The position numbers were made by a program, and so were the translations under genes. From positions 778,945 to 842,944 of the forward strand of contig NZ_KB903430.1 in assembly GCF_000379765.1 (NCBI RefSeq): a DNA stretch of 64,000 nucleotides, read 5' to 3'. Shown in pieces: positions 9,038 through 17,633 of this stretch. A model generated the notes under the pieces. The model ran no database searches. It had not been told where the DNA came from and saw only the letters and a program-made list of their open reading frames with translations. Numbering within the stretch: the first letter of the stretch is position 1; the number at the start of each line of letters is the position of its first letter. The stretch is from Flexithrix dorotheae DSM 6795 (lineage in GTDB: Bacteria; Bacteroidota; Bacteroidia; Cytophagales; Flammeovirgaceae).

Positions 9038-11110
9038 ATGAATAATACAAAATTAAAATTTGCGATAATTCCGGCTTTGGTCATTGGCCTTTTTGCCAGT
9101 TGTAGTACCAAGCAGGGAACTGAAAAAGAAACACAGGTTTCAGGACTGAATCTGGAAAACATGGATTCTACCGTAAATCCCGCTAACGATTTTTTCATGT
9201 TTGTAAATGGAAACTGGATAAAAAACACAAAAATTCCAGGAGACCAGGGAAGATGGGGCAGTTTCAATGAATTGCGAGAAGACAATAATGAAGTGGTTTT
9301 GAATGTATTGGAAAATGCAGTAAAAAGCGGGAAATACCCAGCAGGAAGTGACCAGTTAAAAGCAGCTGATTTCTTTGCCAGTGGCATGGATTCTGCTCTT
9401 TCTGACCTGACCGGGGTTACACCTCTAAACCCGATGTTTGATAAAATTGAGGCCATTAAAAATGTACAGGACTTACAGGCTTACCTGGCTGAAGATCAAA
9501 CTTATGGGGGAGGTTCATTTTTTGGATTTGCCATTTTTCCTGACCTTAAGGAAAGCAGTGTAAATGCCGCTTATCTGGGACAGGATGGTCTGGGTCTTCC
9601 GGAAGTAGATTATTATACCAAAACCGATGACAGGTCCGTAGAAATCAGAGAGAAATATGTGGATCATATTTCCAGGGTTTTCCAAATGAAAGGCATGGAT
9701 GCATCCAAAGCCCAGACCGAAGCTCAAAAAATTCTGGAGCTTGAAACCAGACTTGCCAACGCTTCCATGACCATTGAGGAAAGAAGAAATATTCCAGCGC
9801 TTTATAATAAAATGTCAATTGAAGGGGTAAGCCAACTCACTCCGTCTATTGATTGGTCAAAATATTTTTTGGATATGGGACTATCTACCGTTCCTGATAC
9901 CATCATTGTGATGCAACCAGATTTTCTTCAGGAATTTGACAAAGTAGTTAATACAGTGCCAGTATCTACATGGCAGTCTTACTTAAGCTGGCATCTGCTA
10001 AAAGGGGCTTCCCCTTACTTAAATGATGACTATCAAACAGCAAACTTCGATTTTTACTCTAAAGAATTAGGTGGCTTGGAACAAATGAAACCCAGATGGA
10101 AAAGGGTATTACAAACCACCAGCGGGTTTATGGGAGAAGCCATAGGGAAATTATATGTGGATGAGGTTTTCCCCCCTGAAGCTAAAGCCAAAGCGCAGGA
10201 AATGGTGGAAAACATAAAGGAAGCCTACAAAATCAGAATCAAAAATCTGGACTGGATGTCTGATGCGACTAAAGAAAATGCCCTGAAAAAAGTAAATACC
10301 ATGCGGGTAAAAATTGGCTATCCTGATAAATGGAAGGATTATTCCGCACTGGAAGTTGGGGTTGGACCGGAAAAAGGATCTTATATCCAAAATGTGATGA
10401 ATGCGGCCAAATTCGATTTCCAGAAAGATTTGGAAAAATATGGTAAGCCTGTGGATAGAGAAGAATGGGGTATGAGTCCGCAAACGGTAAACGCATATTA
10501 CAATCCACTTAATAATGAAATTGTATTTCCCGCTGCTATTCTCCAACCTCCATTTTATAATTACAAAGCTGATGAAGCTGTGAATTATGGTGGAATTGGA
10601 GCAGTGATTGGCCATGAAATTTCCCACGGATTTGATGACCAGGGAAGCAGATTCGATGCGGTGGGAAATATGGAAAACTGGTGGCAGGAAGAAGATTCGA
10701 AAAACTTTCAGAAAAGGACAACGAAATTAGTTAATCAGTTCGATGCCTTTGAGCCTATTAAAGGGGTAAGAGTGAATGGCAGGCTCACCCTTGGCGAAAA
10801 TATTGGCGATTTGGGTGGCGTACAGGCAGCTTACGATGGTTTAAAACTCTTTTATGAGAAAAATGGTAAACCTGAACCAATGGATGGTTTCACTCCTGAG
10901 CAAAGATTCTTTATTTCCTGGGGAACCATCTGGAGAATAAAATTCAGGGATGAAACTTTAAGAACACAGGTTACTACAGACCCACATTCTCCGGGAATGT
11001 ACAGGGCAAATGGACCTTTATCGAATATGGAAGATTTTTATACCGCTTTTAATGTGACGGAAAATGATGGGATGTGGCGTCCTGATAGTGTAAGAGTGAA
11101 GATTTGGTAA
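9038..11110 (+). CDS. M13-family (neprilysin/PepO-like) zinc endopeptidase lipoprotein
   Basis: The protein has the M13 zinc site VIGHEISHGFDD (HExxH at residues 526-530 from this start), the downstream ligand Glu587 in GENIGDLGG, and the substrate-binding NAYYNP upstream. I chose the ATG at 9038 because it gives a signal peptide ending in the lipobox GLFASC; the frame is open to 8996, with another ATG at 9017. The family cleaves peptides up to about 40 residues. Here it should be a lipid-anchored periplasmic or outer-membrane enzyme of 690 residues. It is a single-gene unit closed by a strong terminator. Confidence 0.93.
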   Translation: MNNTKLKFAIIPALVIGLFASCSTKQGTEKETQVSGLNLENMDSTVNPANDFFMFVNGNWIKNTKIPGDQGRWGSFNELREDNNEVVLNVLENAVKSGKYPAGSDQLKAADFFASGMDSALSDLTGVTPLNPMFDKIEAIKNVQDLQAYLAEDQTYGGGSFFGFAIFPDLKESSVNAAYLGQDGLGLPEVDYYTKTDDRSVEIREKYVDHISRVFQMKGMDASKAQTEAQKILELETRLANASMTIEERRNIPALYNKMSIEGVSQLTPSIDWSKYFLDMGLSTVPDTIIVMQPDFLQEFDKVVNTVPVSTWQSYLSWHLLKGASPYLNDDYQTANFDFYSKELGGLEQMKPRWKRVLQTTSGFMGEAIGKLYVDEVFPPEAKAKAQEMVENIKEAYKIRIKNLDWMSDATKENALKKVNTMRVKIGYPDKWKDYSALEVGVGPEKGSYIQNVMNAAKFDFQKDLEKYGKPVDREEWGMSPQTVNAYYNPLNNEIVFPAAILQPPFYNYKADEAVNYGGIGAVIGHEISHGFDDQGSRFDAVGNMENWWQEEDSKNFQKRTTKLVNQFDAFEPIKGVRVNGRLTLGENIGDLGGVQAAYDGLKLFYEKNGKPEPMDGFTPEQRFFISWGTIWRIKFRDETLRTQVTTDPHSPGMYRANGPLSNMEDFYTAFNVTENDGMWRPDSVRVKIW

Positions 11111-11243
11111 GGTCAAATTTAACCTCGTAAAAGTTTATTAATTCAGTTGTAGAATAATCAAACTTCAATGCTAAATTAATATCCTTAACTGATCTATTTA
11201 GCATTGTTCCTGTATTATTAAAGGCAAAAAATTTATATTAAGT

Positions 11244-11284
11244 AAAAGCCACCAGTTCAGCAATTGAAATGGTGGCTTTTTTAC
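11244..11284. terminator. Bidirectional terminator between the M13 peptidase and the TonB receptor gene
   Basis: AAAAGCCACCA (11244-11254) and TGGTGGCTTTT (11270-11280) form an 11-bp stem flanked by A and T runs. It can therefore end both convergent genes. Confidence 0.85.
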
Positions 11285-11295
11285 TTAGATTTATG

Positions 11296-13680
11296 CTAAA
11301 ACAAAATCCTATATTGAGGTACGGGGAATATGCCTAATTGATATTGTTTGGTAATGGCATTTGTTCTTGGATTGAAACTTTGCCTGTAAATATTTTCCCT
11401 GTTGGTGACATTCTGAATATCCAAAGCAAATTCTTGTGTAGATTTTTTCTTATTCATTCTGAAGGCAATCTTCACATCTGTTCTAAAATAATCATCGTAT
11501 TGCTGAGAAAAGGCATCCTCATTATTTAAAATTTCTTCCCCTTCAGCAATTGACTTTTCTAAATCGATCGGAGTATAATATCTCCCTCCTGCAGAGGTCA
11601 TTTTCAGGTCAATGGCCAACACATTATTTTTGTTTCCAATTCTCCATTCTTTTCCCCCCAATAAATTAAATACATAGTTTCCATTAAAAGCAGTATTTCT
11701 TCTCACATTATCACTTCCTGTATATTCTGAATTAAATAGTGAAGTAGTGGCCAGGAAATAATAGTTTTTACTAAAAACTTTTTCCAGCGTTAATTCCAGG
11801 CCATAATTCCAGCCTTCTCCCCCATTTACCAGATTATCATTGTCAGGGGTGCCAAACTCTGCACCTGCATTCAACATGGAAAAAGAGCTTGGAAACCTTT
11901 CTACAGGTGCATTATCCAGCTTTTGATAATAACCCTCTGCTTTCAGCCTGAAATCCGGAAAAATCCTGAAATCATATCCCAGTACAAGATGATGGCTCTG
12001 GGTAAAATCCATATTTTCATTCAGGCTGGCTGTACTTCCATCAGGCAATTCGGTTTGCGTGTAGTAGGTAGGTAATGGCTGAATCTGATGGTGAAACCCA
12101 TAACCAAAACTAATGGTTTGCCTTGAATTGATGTCATATTTTAGCCCTAACCTTGGCTCAATAGCGTTACTACTGCTCAACGTAAAATACTGATAATGAA
12201 GCCCTGCATTTAAAACCAGATCCTGGGTAAATTTGTGTTGCCAGGTAGAATAAGCGCGCAACAATGTGCTATAACCACTACCCTTTTTAATGGTAAACCA
12301 GCCATTTTCGGTTAAGGTACTGTCGGCAAAACTGATATCGTATACATCAGTAATTACCCCAGCTACCAGATTATTCTTAGCATTAAATTTATGGTTAAAC
12401 ATGAGGTGAGCACTGTAGGTATTTTGTCTCAGGTTTATGCTATTATTTCTGGTAATAAAATCCCGGTCCACTATGCTAATGGAATCGATGAGTACTTCCT
12501 CCTTTTGGTGGCTTGCCGCTACAGAGAGTTTATAGGAGGTATTGGGACTAAAGAAATAAGTATGTGAAATCCCCAAAACGCCTGTGTTGGTTTTATTGTA
12601 AATATCTATATTTTCATCTCCGTAAAGATCATTTTCACTTTCCTCATCCAGATTTACTTCACTTCCCAACAATTCAATATTACTTTTTCCCCAAAGTCCA
12701 AATACCGTAAACGTTCCGGATTTTTCAGTGGGGAGATTCAGTTTAAAATTCAAATCCTGATATTCCGGAACTGCTGTTCCGGTTCCGAAATTTATCCCTA
12801 TAGCTTTGAAAACTCCAAGTGTAGAATATCGATAATTAGCCACATAAGAAGCATTGGAGTTTTTGGAAAACGGACCTTCAGCGCCAAATTCAAATCCGTT
12901 GAATCCTACCTGACCTAAAAATTCTCTTTTTGCATTATTCCCATTTTTCAATCTCAAATCAAAAACACCAGCAAGGGCATTGCCATATTCCGAAGGGAAA
13001 GCGGAAGTCATAAAATCGGATTTTGCCAGCGTATTGTAATTGAGCATACTTACTGGTCCGCCCGTGCTGCCAAAAGATGAAAAGTGATTTGGACTTGGGA
13101 TATCTATTCCCTCTAATCTCCAAAGCACACCATTCGGGGAATTTCCTCTCACGATAATATCGTTTCTGGCATCATTTGCCCCACTTACTCCGGCAAAGTT
13201 GGTTGCCATTCTTGCCGGATCATTTCTGCTTCCTGCGAATCGGGAGGTTTGTTCCATATCAAAAGTTCTTGCACTAACTACCGCAAGGTCATTATTTACT
13301 TCGGGAATATCTCCCCCAGCCATTACTGTTACTTCTTCCAGGCTGGTTACGCTTTCTATCAGTTCAAAATTAATCTGAGTTTCCTTGCCGGAAACCACCA
13401 AAATATTGAGGGCTGAAATTTCCTCAAAACCAATGGCAGTAACTTTTAAACCAACCCGCCCAATTGGCACATTTTTAAGAGTGAAATAGCCATTAGGATC
13501 AGTAGAACCTCCTATTAAGGGATCTGAGCCTAAAATAACCACCGTAGCTCCAATAATTGGAGATTTGGCATCCTTATCAATTACCTTCCCTCTTATGGTT
13601 TGTACGCTTTGGGCATCCGCCAAAAATGAAATCAGAAATAATACAACTATAATTAATTGGGCTTTTAATTTAAATTTCAT
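11296..13680 (-). CDS. TonB-dependent outer-membrane receptor with carboxypeptidase-regulatory-like domain
   Basis: The 794-residue protein has a signal peptide (to about residue 23, ...FLADAQ), then a CarboxypepD_reg-like beta-sandwich (TIRGKVIDKDAKSPIIGATV, about 27-115). A plug domain follows (about 125-240, containing DIIVRGNSPNGVLWRLEGIDI), then a beta-barrel ending in a terminal aromatic (QYRILF). It takes up an unknown ligand across the outer membrane using TonB energy. No SusD-type partner is next to it, so it is not a classical SusC; a siderophore, vitamin or peptide ligand is possible. The divergent LytS/LytTR genes might regulate it, which is inference only. Confidence 0.92.
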   Translation of the reverse strand: MKFKLKAQLIIVVLFLISFLADAQSVQTIRGKVIDKDAKSPIIGATVVILGSDPLIGGSTDPNGYFTLKNVPIGRVGLKVTAIGFEEISALNILVVSGKETQINFELIESVTSLEEVTVMAGGDIPEVNNDLAVVSARTFDMEQTSRFAGSRNDPARMATNFAGVSGANDARNDIIVRGNSPNGVLWRLEGIDIPSPNHFSSFGSTGGPVSMLNYNTLAKSDFMTSAFPSEYGNALAGVFDLRLKNGNNAKREFLGQVGFNGFEFGAEGPFSKNSNASYVANYRYSTLGVFKAIGINFGTGTAVPEYQDLNFKLNLPTEKSGTFTVFGLWGKSNIELLGSEVNLDEESENDLYGDENIDIYNKTNTGVLGISHTYFFSPNTSYKLSVAASHQKEEVLIDSISIVDRDFITRNNSINLRQNTYSAHLMFNHKFNAKNNLVAGVITDVYDISFADSTLTENGWFTIKKGSGYSTLLRAYSTWQHKFTQDLVLNAGLHYQYFTLSSSNAIEPRLGLKYDINSRQTISFGYGFHHQIQPLPTYYTQTELPDGSTASLNENMDFTQSHHLVLGYDFRIFPDFRLKAEGYYQKLDNAPVERFPSSFSMLNAGAEFGTPDNDNLVNGGEGWNYGLELTLEKVFSKNYYFLATTSLFNSEYTGSDNVRRNTAFNGNYVFNLLGGKEWRIGNKNNVLAIDLKMTSAGGRYYTPIDLEKSIAEGEEILNNEDAFSQQYDDYFRTDVKIAFRMNKKKSTQEFALDIQNVTNRENIYRQSFNPRTNAITKQYQLGIFPVPQYRILF

Positions 13681-14027
13681 CTGTTTAGAATTTTAGAAAT
13701 GAGATGTAACAGGTTTGAAAAAAAATGATTGATTGTTTTCCAGTATTTTTACAGATGTTGCAGTGATTATGGTTTTGGCAAACCTACCCGGTTCAAACTT
13801 ACGATGAGAAAAGAAAATGGTTGAATAGTATGAAAAAAGTAATGAAACGTTTTTGCTATAAGGCAGAATGAAAATCTTTCTGTTTTTTAGCTTTTCCCCA
13901 CTTTCCGACAGTACAGCTATTTATTTCTACTATTCAATTCCGGAATTATCATTTTCAACTATCCCTAATTTTCAGGAAATAATTAATTAGTTAAATTGGA
14001 ACTGTAATTAGATTTAGACTACTGATC
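13681..14027. other. Divergent intergenic region, TonB receptor / LytS kinase
   Basis: No ORF. It holds the two -7 elements for the receptor described separately. I see no clear promoter for the kinase gene and no obvious LytTR direct repeats. Confidence 0.4.
13779..13801 (-). promoter_or_regulatory. Two tandem -7 elements upstream of the TonB receptor gene
   Basis: On the minus strand TAGGTTTG (13786-13779) and TAAGTTTG (13801-13794) both match TAnnTTTG exactly. They are 15 bp apart, about 100-120 bp before the receptor ATG. I see no TTG at the ideal -33 distance for either. Confidence 0.45.
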
Positions 14028-15062
14028 ATGATGAATAAATACATCAATCTATTAACAAAAGAAATAGTACTCCGGCATATCGGAATAGTAGTAGTCAGTT
14101 TACTTTTACCCCTTTTCCGTAGTGAGCATATGGGGAATATGGGCTATTGGAAAACAGTGCCAAAAGCCATTGTCTTCACTGCGATTTTTTGGGAAGGCAC
14201 CTGGGCCATAATTTTTTGGTTCAGGCGAAAATATCCCCACTTTGAGCAAACTTCCAGGAGAATAATGATGACTATTATTTCCTGCATAGTATTCATTTTT
14301 ATCTCTGATATTTTGTTGTGTGCCATTATTGCGGTAATCCTTGGGGAACCCATTAAGCTTTTCGAAAAATTGGGAGAGCATGCCTTCTTTAACCTTTCAA
14401 TTACTGCATTTATTGGGGTGATTTATGAAAGCTCCTATTTTTTCAGAAATTGGAAAAACTCCGTTTTAATTGCTGAAAAATTAAAAACACAACAACTCAA
14501 AACTGAAGTTGCCGCCTTAAAAAACCAGTTGAGTCCGCATTTTTTATTCAACAGCCTGAATACCCTGGTCACTCTTATAAATGAGGACACCCGGCAGGCC
14601 ACTAGTTTTACAGAAAAGCTTTCGGAAGTATACCGGTATATTTTACAAAATAAGGACAAGGAACTGGTGACGCTGGAGACTGAACTTCAGTTTATTAAGT
14701 CTTACGTTTTTTTATTAAAAATGAGATTTAAGGATAATTTTCAAATAGAATGTGATATTCCATCCGAGCACCAAAAGGATTTTATTGCACCGCTTACTTT
14801 GCAAATGCTTGTTGAAAATGCGGTAAAACACAATATTATGTCTACAGCTAAGCCCCTGAATATTTTTATCACCATAGAAAATGGGAAAAGTATCGTAGTA
14901 AAAAATAATTTACAACAAAAGTCTGTGGTGAATCATTCAACCAAAACCGGACTGGAAAACATCATTAAAAGGTACAAATACCTGAGTAATCAGGCTGTGG
15001 ATGTGGTGGTAACTACAAGTAACTTTATTGTAGCTTTGCCCTTAATAAAACTAACCAGGTAA
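14028..15062 (+). CDS. LytS/YpdA-type sensor histidine kinase
   Basis: Four hydrophobic segments fill the first 140 residues. A short coiled coil follows (LKTQQLKTEVAALKNQ), then the His_kinase core with LSPHFLFNSLNTL, where His171 is the phospho-acceptor. A degenerate HATPase region follows (LQMLVENAVKHN, then GLENIIKRYKYL). This is the LytS-type kinase that pairs with LytTR regulators; no extracytoplasmic sensor domain of note is present, so the signal is probably sensed within the membrane. It forms a pair with the regulator gene 91 bp downstream. Confidence 0.9.
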   Translation: MMNKYINLLTKEIVLRHIGIVVVSLLLPLFRSEHMGNMGYWKTVPKAIVFTAIFWEGTWAIIFWFRRKYPHFEQTSRRIMMTIISCIVFIFISDILLCAIIAVILGEPIKLFEKLGEHAFFNLSITAFIGVIYESSYFFRNWKNSVLIAEKLKTQQLKTEVAALKNQLSPHFLFNSLNTLVTLINEDTRQATSFTEKLSEVYRYILQNKDKELVTLETELQFIKSYVFLLKMRFKDNFQIECDIPSEHQKDFIAPLTLQMLVENAVKHNIMSTAKPLNIFITIENGKSIVVKNNLQQKSVVNHSTKTGLENIIKRYKYLSNQAVDVVVTTSNFIVALPLIKLTR

Positions 15063-15153
15063 AAAGAAGCCATGTTTTATCACATGATCATTTCATTTTC
15101 AGTAAGTTACATCAAGGTTTAGCAATAATTATTTAGTCTATTTACGTCATCAA

Positions 15154-15924
15154 ATGAAGGTATTATTAATAGAAGATGAGGCTCCAGCAGCAAGAAGGCT
15201 TAAAAAATTAATATCGGAAATTGATCCTGAATTTGAGGTACTGGATATTATTGATAGTGTGGAAGACGCAGTAAAATGGTTGAATATTCACCAGCATCCC
15301 GAACTTGTTTTCATGGATATTCAATTGGCTGATGGCCTAAGCTTTGAGATTTTTGAACAGGTGAAAATTACACAGCCTGTTATTTTTACCACCGCATATG
15401 ATGATTACATGCTTCAGGCATTTAAAGTCAATAGTATTGATTATTTGTTGAAACCCATCAATAAATATGAGCTTCTAAAAAGCATAAAAAAATTAAAGGA
15501 GATAAAACAGGCTTATACTGAAGAGCCAAAACCTGCTATTGATATTTCTGCACTTATAAATTCTTTAAAACAACCTTCTAAACAATTCAAATCCAGGTTT
15601 TTAGTCAAAATTGGAGATAAATTAATTTCCGTTCCTGAAGAAGAAATTGCTTATTTCACTGCTGAGGATAAATCGGTACTTTTAGTAACTTCTAAAAACA
15701 AAAGATTTGTAATGGACTACACTTTGGATGAACTGGAACAGCAACTCAACCCTGATAAATTTTTTAGACTCAACAGACAATTCCTGGCCAGAATTACCGC
15801 AATTAAAGAAATCCAAAATTATTTTAATGGAAAATTAATTGTTTTTCTTAAGCCTGAATCCCCTCAGAATGTTACAGTCAGTAGGGAAAAGAATCCGGCA
15901 TTTAAAAAATGGCTTGATGAATAA
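15154..15924 (+). CDS. LytTR-family response regulator
   Basis: The N-terminal receiver domain (1-115) has the acidic pocket IEDEA, the phospho-acceptor Asp55 in FMDIQLADG and Lys100 in YLLKPI. The C-terminal LytTR DNA-binding domain (about 150-254) shows RFLVKIGDKLISVPEEEIAYFTAEDKSV-like start features and FFRLNRQFLARI. It is the cognate partner of the LytS kinase just upstream. Target genes are unknown; the divergent TonB receptor is the nearest candidate. Confidence 0.93.
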   Translation: MKVLLIEDEAPAARRLKKLISEIDPEFEVLDIIDSVEDAVKWLNIHQHPELVFMDIQLADGLSFEIFEQVKITQPVIFTTAYDDYMLQAFKVNSIDYLLKPINKYELLKSIKKLKEIKQAYTEEPKPAIDISALINSLKQPSKQFKSRFLVKIGDKLISVPEEEIAYFTAEDKSVLLVTSKNKRFVMDYTLDELEQQLNPDKFFRLNRQFLARITAIKEIQNYFNGKLIVFLKPESPQNVTVSREKNPAFKKWLDE

Positions 15925-16194
15925 ATGGAAAAAATGCTGTTTAATTTCCTTCCTGTGTTAATCCCCTGCCCCTGATTTTTCAAAAATAAATTTTCTTGGA
16001 ACTTCTCATTAGTCTCCAATTAATTTTTCTTCCTTAAAATGCTATACAGGCCAGATATTTGGAGCTGTGGAATTGAGTGTTATTTTTGAAATAATTATTT
16101 AAAATCGGAGTTCAAAAAAACCTGGATAATCACTTTCAATTATCTCTCAATCATGATTATTATATACTAAAAAACCAGCTTATCCTGCTTTAAT

Positions 16195-17409
16195 ATGATT
16201 CAAAAATTACTTTTAGCCACTATCCTATTTTTCAACTTCATAACTCCATCCTCTGCCCAGGATTCCGAAAATCAATTGAGAGGAATTTGGGAAAATGCAG
16301 AAAAGCAACTTCAGCTTACACTTTCGGAAAACAACACCTATGAATTTCTTCTGGCAGATGGGCAAAAAGTTCTCTCGAAATTTTCAATAGATAATGGTTT
16401 CCTGATATTGGAAGATCCTGGAAAAGGAGTGAATCTCAATTATTATATTGAAGAACTCAACGAAGAAAAGCTACAATTACTGGATAATAATGGCAGCCCT
16501 ATTCAATTTGAGAGAAAATTGAATACCAGAAAAACAACTGCGAATATTTCAAAAAATTCCAATTCCACCTCTCTCCATAACCACTACAAACAATCTGGAA
16601 GATATACCCTTTCAGAAAATGAAGTGCAGGCCTATGTAAATTTCATAGAATTTGTGACTGGAAATGCGATTTCAAATGAAAATAAAAACAAACTTATTCA
16701 TGATAGTGAGCGGGAATTTGCCATTAATCCTCGTAATATCTTAAAGGAAACACATAGTTTTCATGTAAAAATGCGAAGTGCATATTACTTAAAAGATCCA
16801 CTTCAAATTGCTTCATTAAAAAATTCCTATGCAGCGCAAGCCCACCTGCATTTTGAACAAAATGACATGGATTACCTTTCCACCGTGGGTAAAATTGTGA
16901 ATGACCAAAATCTGGTTCTGGCCTTTGACAAACAATATAATCTGCTGCTCACCCATACTAACCTCAACCATTTTATTGAGTATCTTTTATTCTTAAATAA
17001 CCTCCAGGTAATTCCTGAACCAGTTTCTAAACAAGAAATTGAATTATTTAAAGACAGGCTTATTCAGGATTTTTCTTCTTTACCTTTAGACATGAAAAAA
17101 GTGGTGAGTTATGGTACGATTATAAAAAATACGATTGTTGAAAACTGGGAAAACCTGAGCAATAAGGATAAAATAATTTTCTCTGCAAAAGTAAATGAAC
17201 AATTGAAGGCGAAATATATGACCGGGCAAACCAATGCAACAGCAAGTAGTTCAAAAAGTTATATCGAGCAAAAAAAGGAAGTTGTGGAACTCTCCCAAAA
17301 CATGTGGAAGCTTCTTCAAAACTACTCCCTTTCCGACTATAACAAGCATCTGGATATCATTACCCAGCTTGGAGGCACAAGGATTTACTGGGAGGTTAGT
17401 GATTTTTAA
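16195..17409 (+). CDS. Secreted protein of unknown function (404 aa)
   Basis: A Sec signal peptide (MIQKLLLATILFFNFITPSSAQ) precedes a short beta-rich N-terminal part (LRGIWENAEKQLQLTLSEN) resembling the start of small lipocalin-like stress proteins. A long, mostly helical region follows, with several YINF/NFIEFV-type segments. The segment after the beta part is low complexity (KNSNSTS). I recognise no enzyme motif. The protein is probably periplasmic. It is a single-gene unit ending before the polA terminator. Confidence 0.6.
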   Translation: MIQKLLLATILFFNFITPSSAQDSENQLRGIWENAEKQLQLTLSENNTYEFLLADGQKVLSKFSIDNGFLILEDPGKGVNLNYYIEELNEEKLQLLDNNGSPIQFERKLNTRKTTANISKNSNSTSLHNHYKQSGRYTLSENEVQAYVNFIEFVTGNAISNENKNKLIHDSEREFAINPRNILKETHSFHVKMRSAYYLKDPLQIASLKNSYAAQAHLHFEQNDMDYLSTVGKIVNDQNLVLAFDKQYNLLLTHTNLNHFIEYLLFLNNLQVIPEPVSKQEIELFKDRLIQDFSSLPLDMKKVVSYGTIIKNTIVENWENLSNKDKIIFSAKVNEQLKAKYMTGQTNATASSSKSYIEQKKEVVELSQNMWKLLQNYSLSDYNKHLDIITQLGGTRIYWEVSDF

Positions 17410-17574
17410 TCTTCCTTATTTACTTGTCTAAAAAATTTTTGCGGCAAAATATCATTTCCTAAATATTTGCGTTAGCTATCCGTACTAACACTACTAAAAT
17501 TAAAAACCACTTTAGAAAATTCATAACAATTAGCATTCGCTAAAATTATCTTAGAAAATTATCTTGTTTACATA

Positions 17575-17608
17575 AAAACCTGTCTGGCAATCCAGACAGG
17601 TTTTTATT
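17575..17608. terminator. Bidirectional terminator between the secreted protein and polA
   Basis: AAAACCTGTCTGG (17575-17587) and CCAGACAGGTTTT (17592-17604) form a 13-bp perfect stem with CAAT as loop. An A-run lies on one side and a T-run on the other, so it serves both convergent genes. Confidence 0.9.
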
Positions 17609-17633
17609 TTTTACCTGGTTCTTTTTAGAAAAT

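Noticed and set aside
10151-10627. 158-residue minus-strand ORF within the M13 peptidase
   Set aside because: Antisense shadow of a motif-complete peptidase gene.
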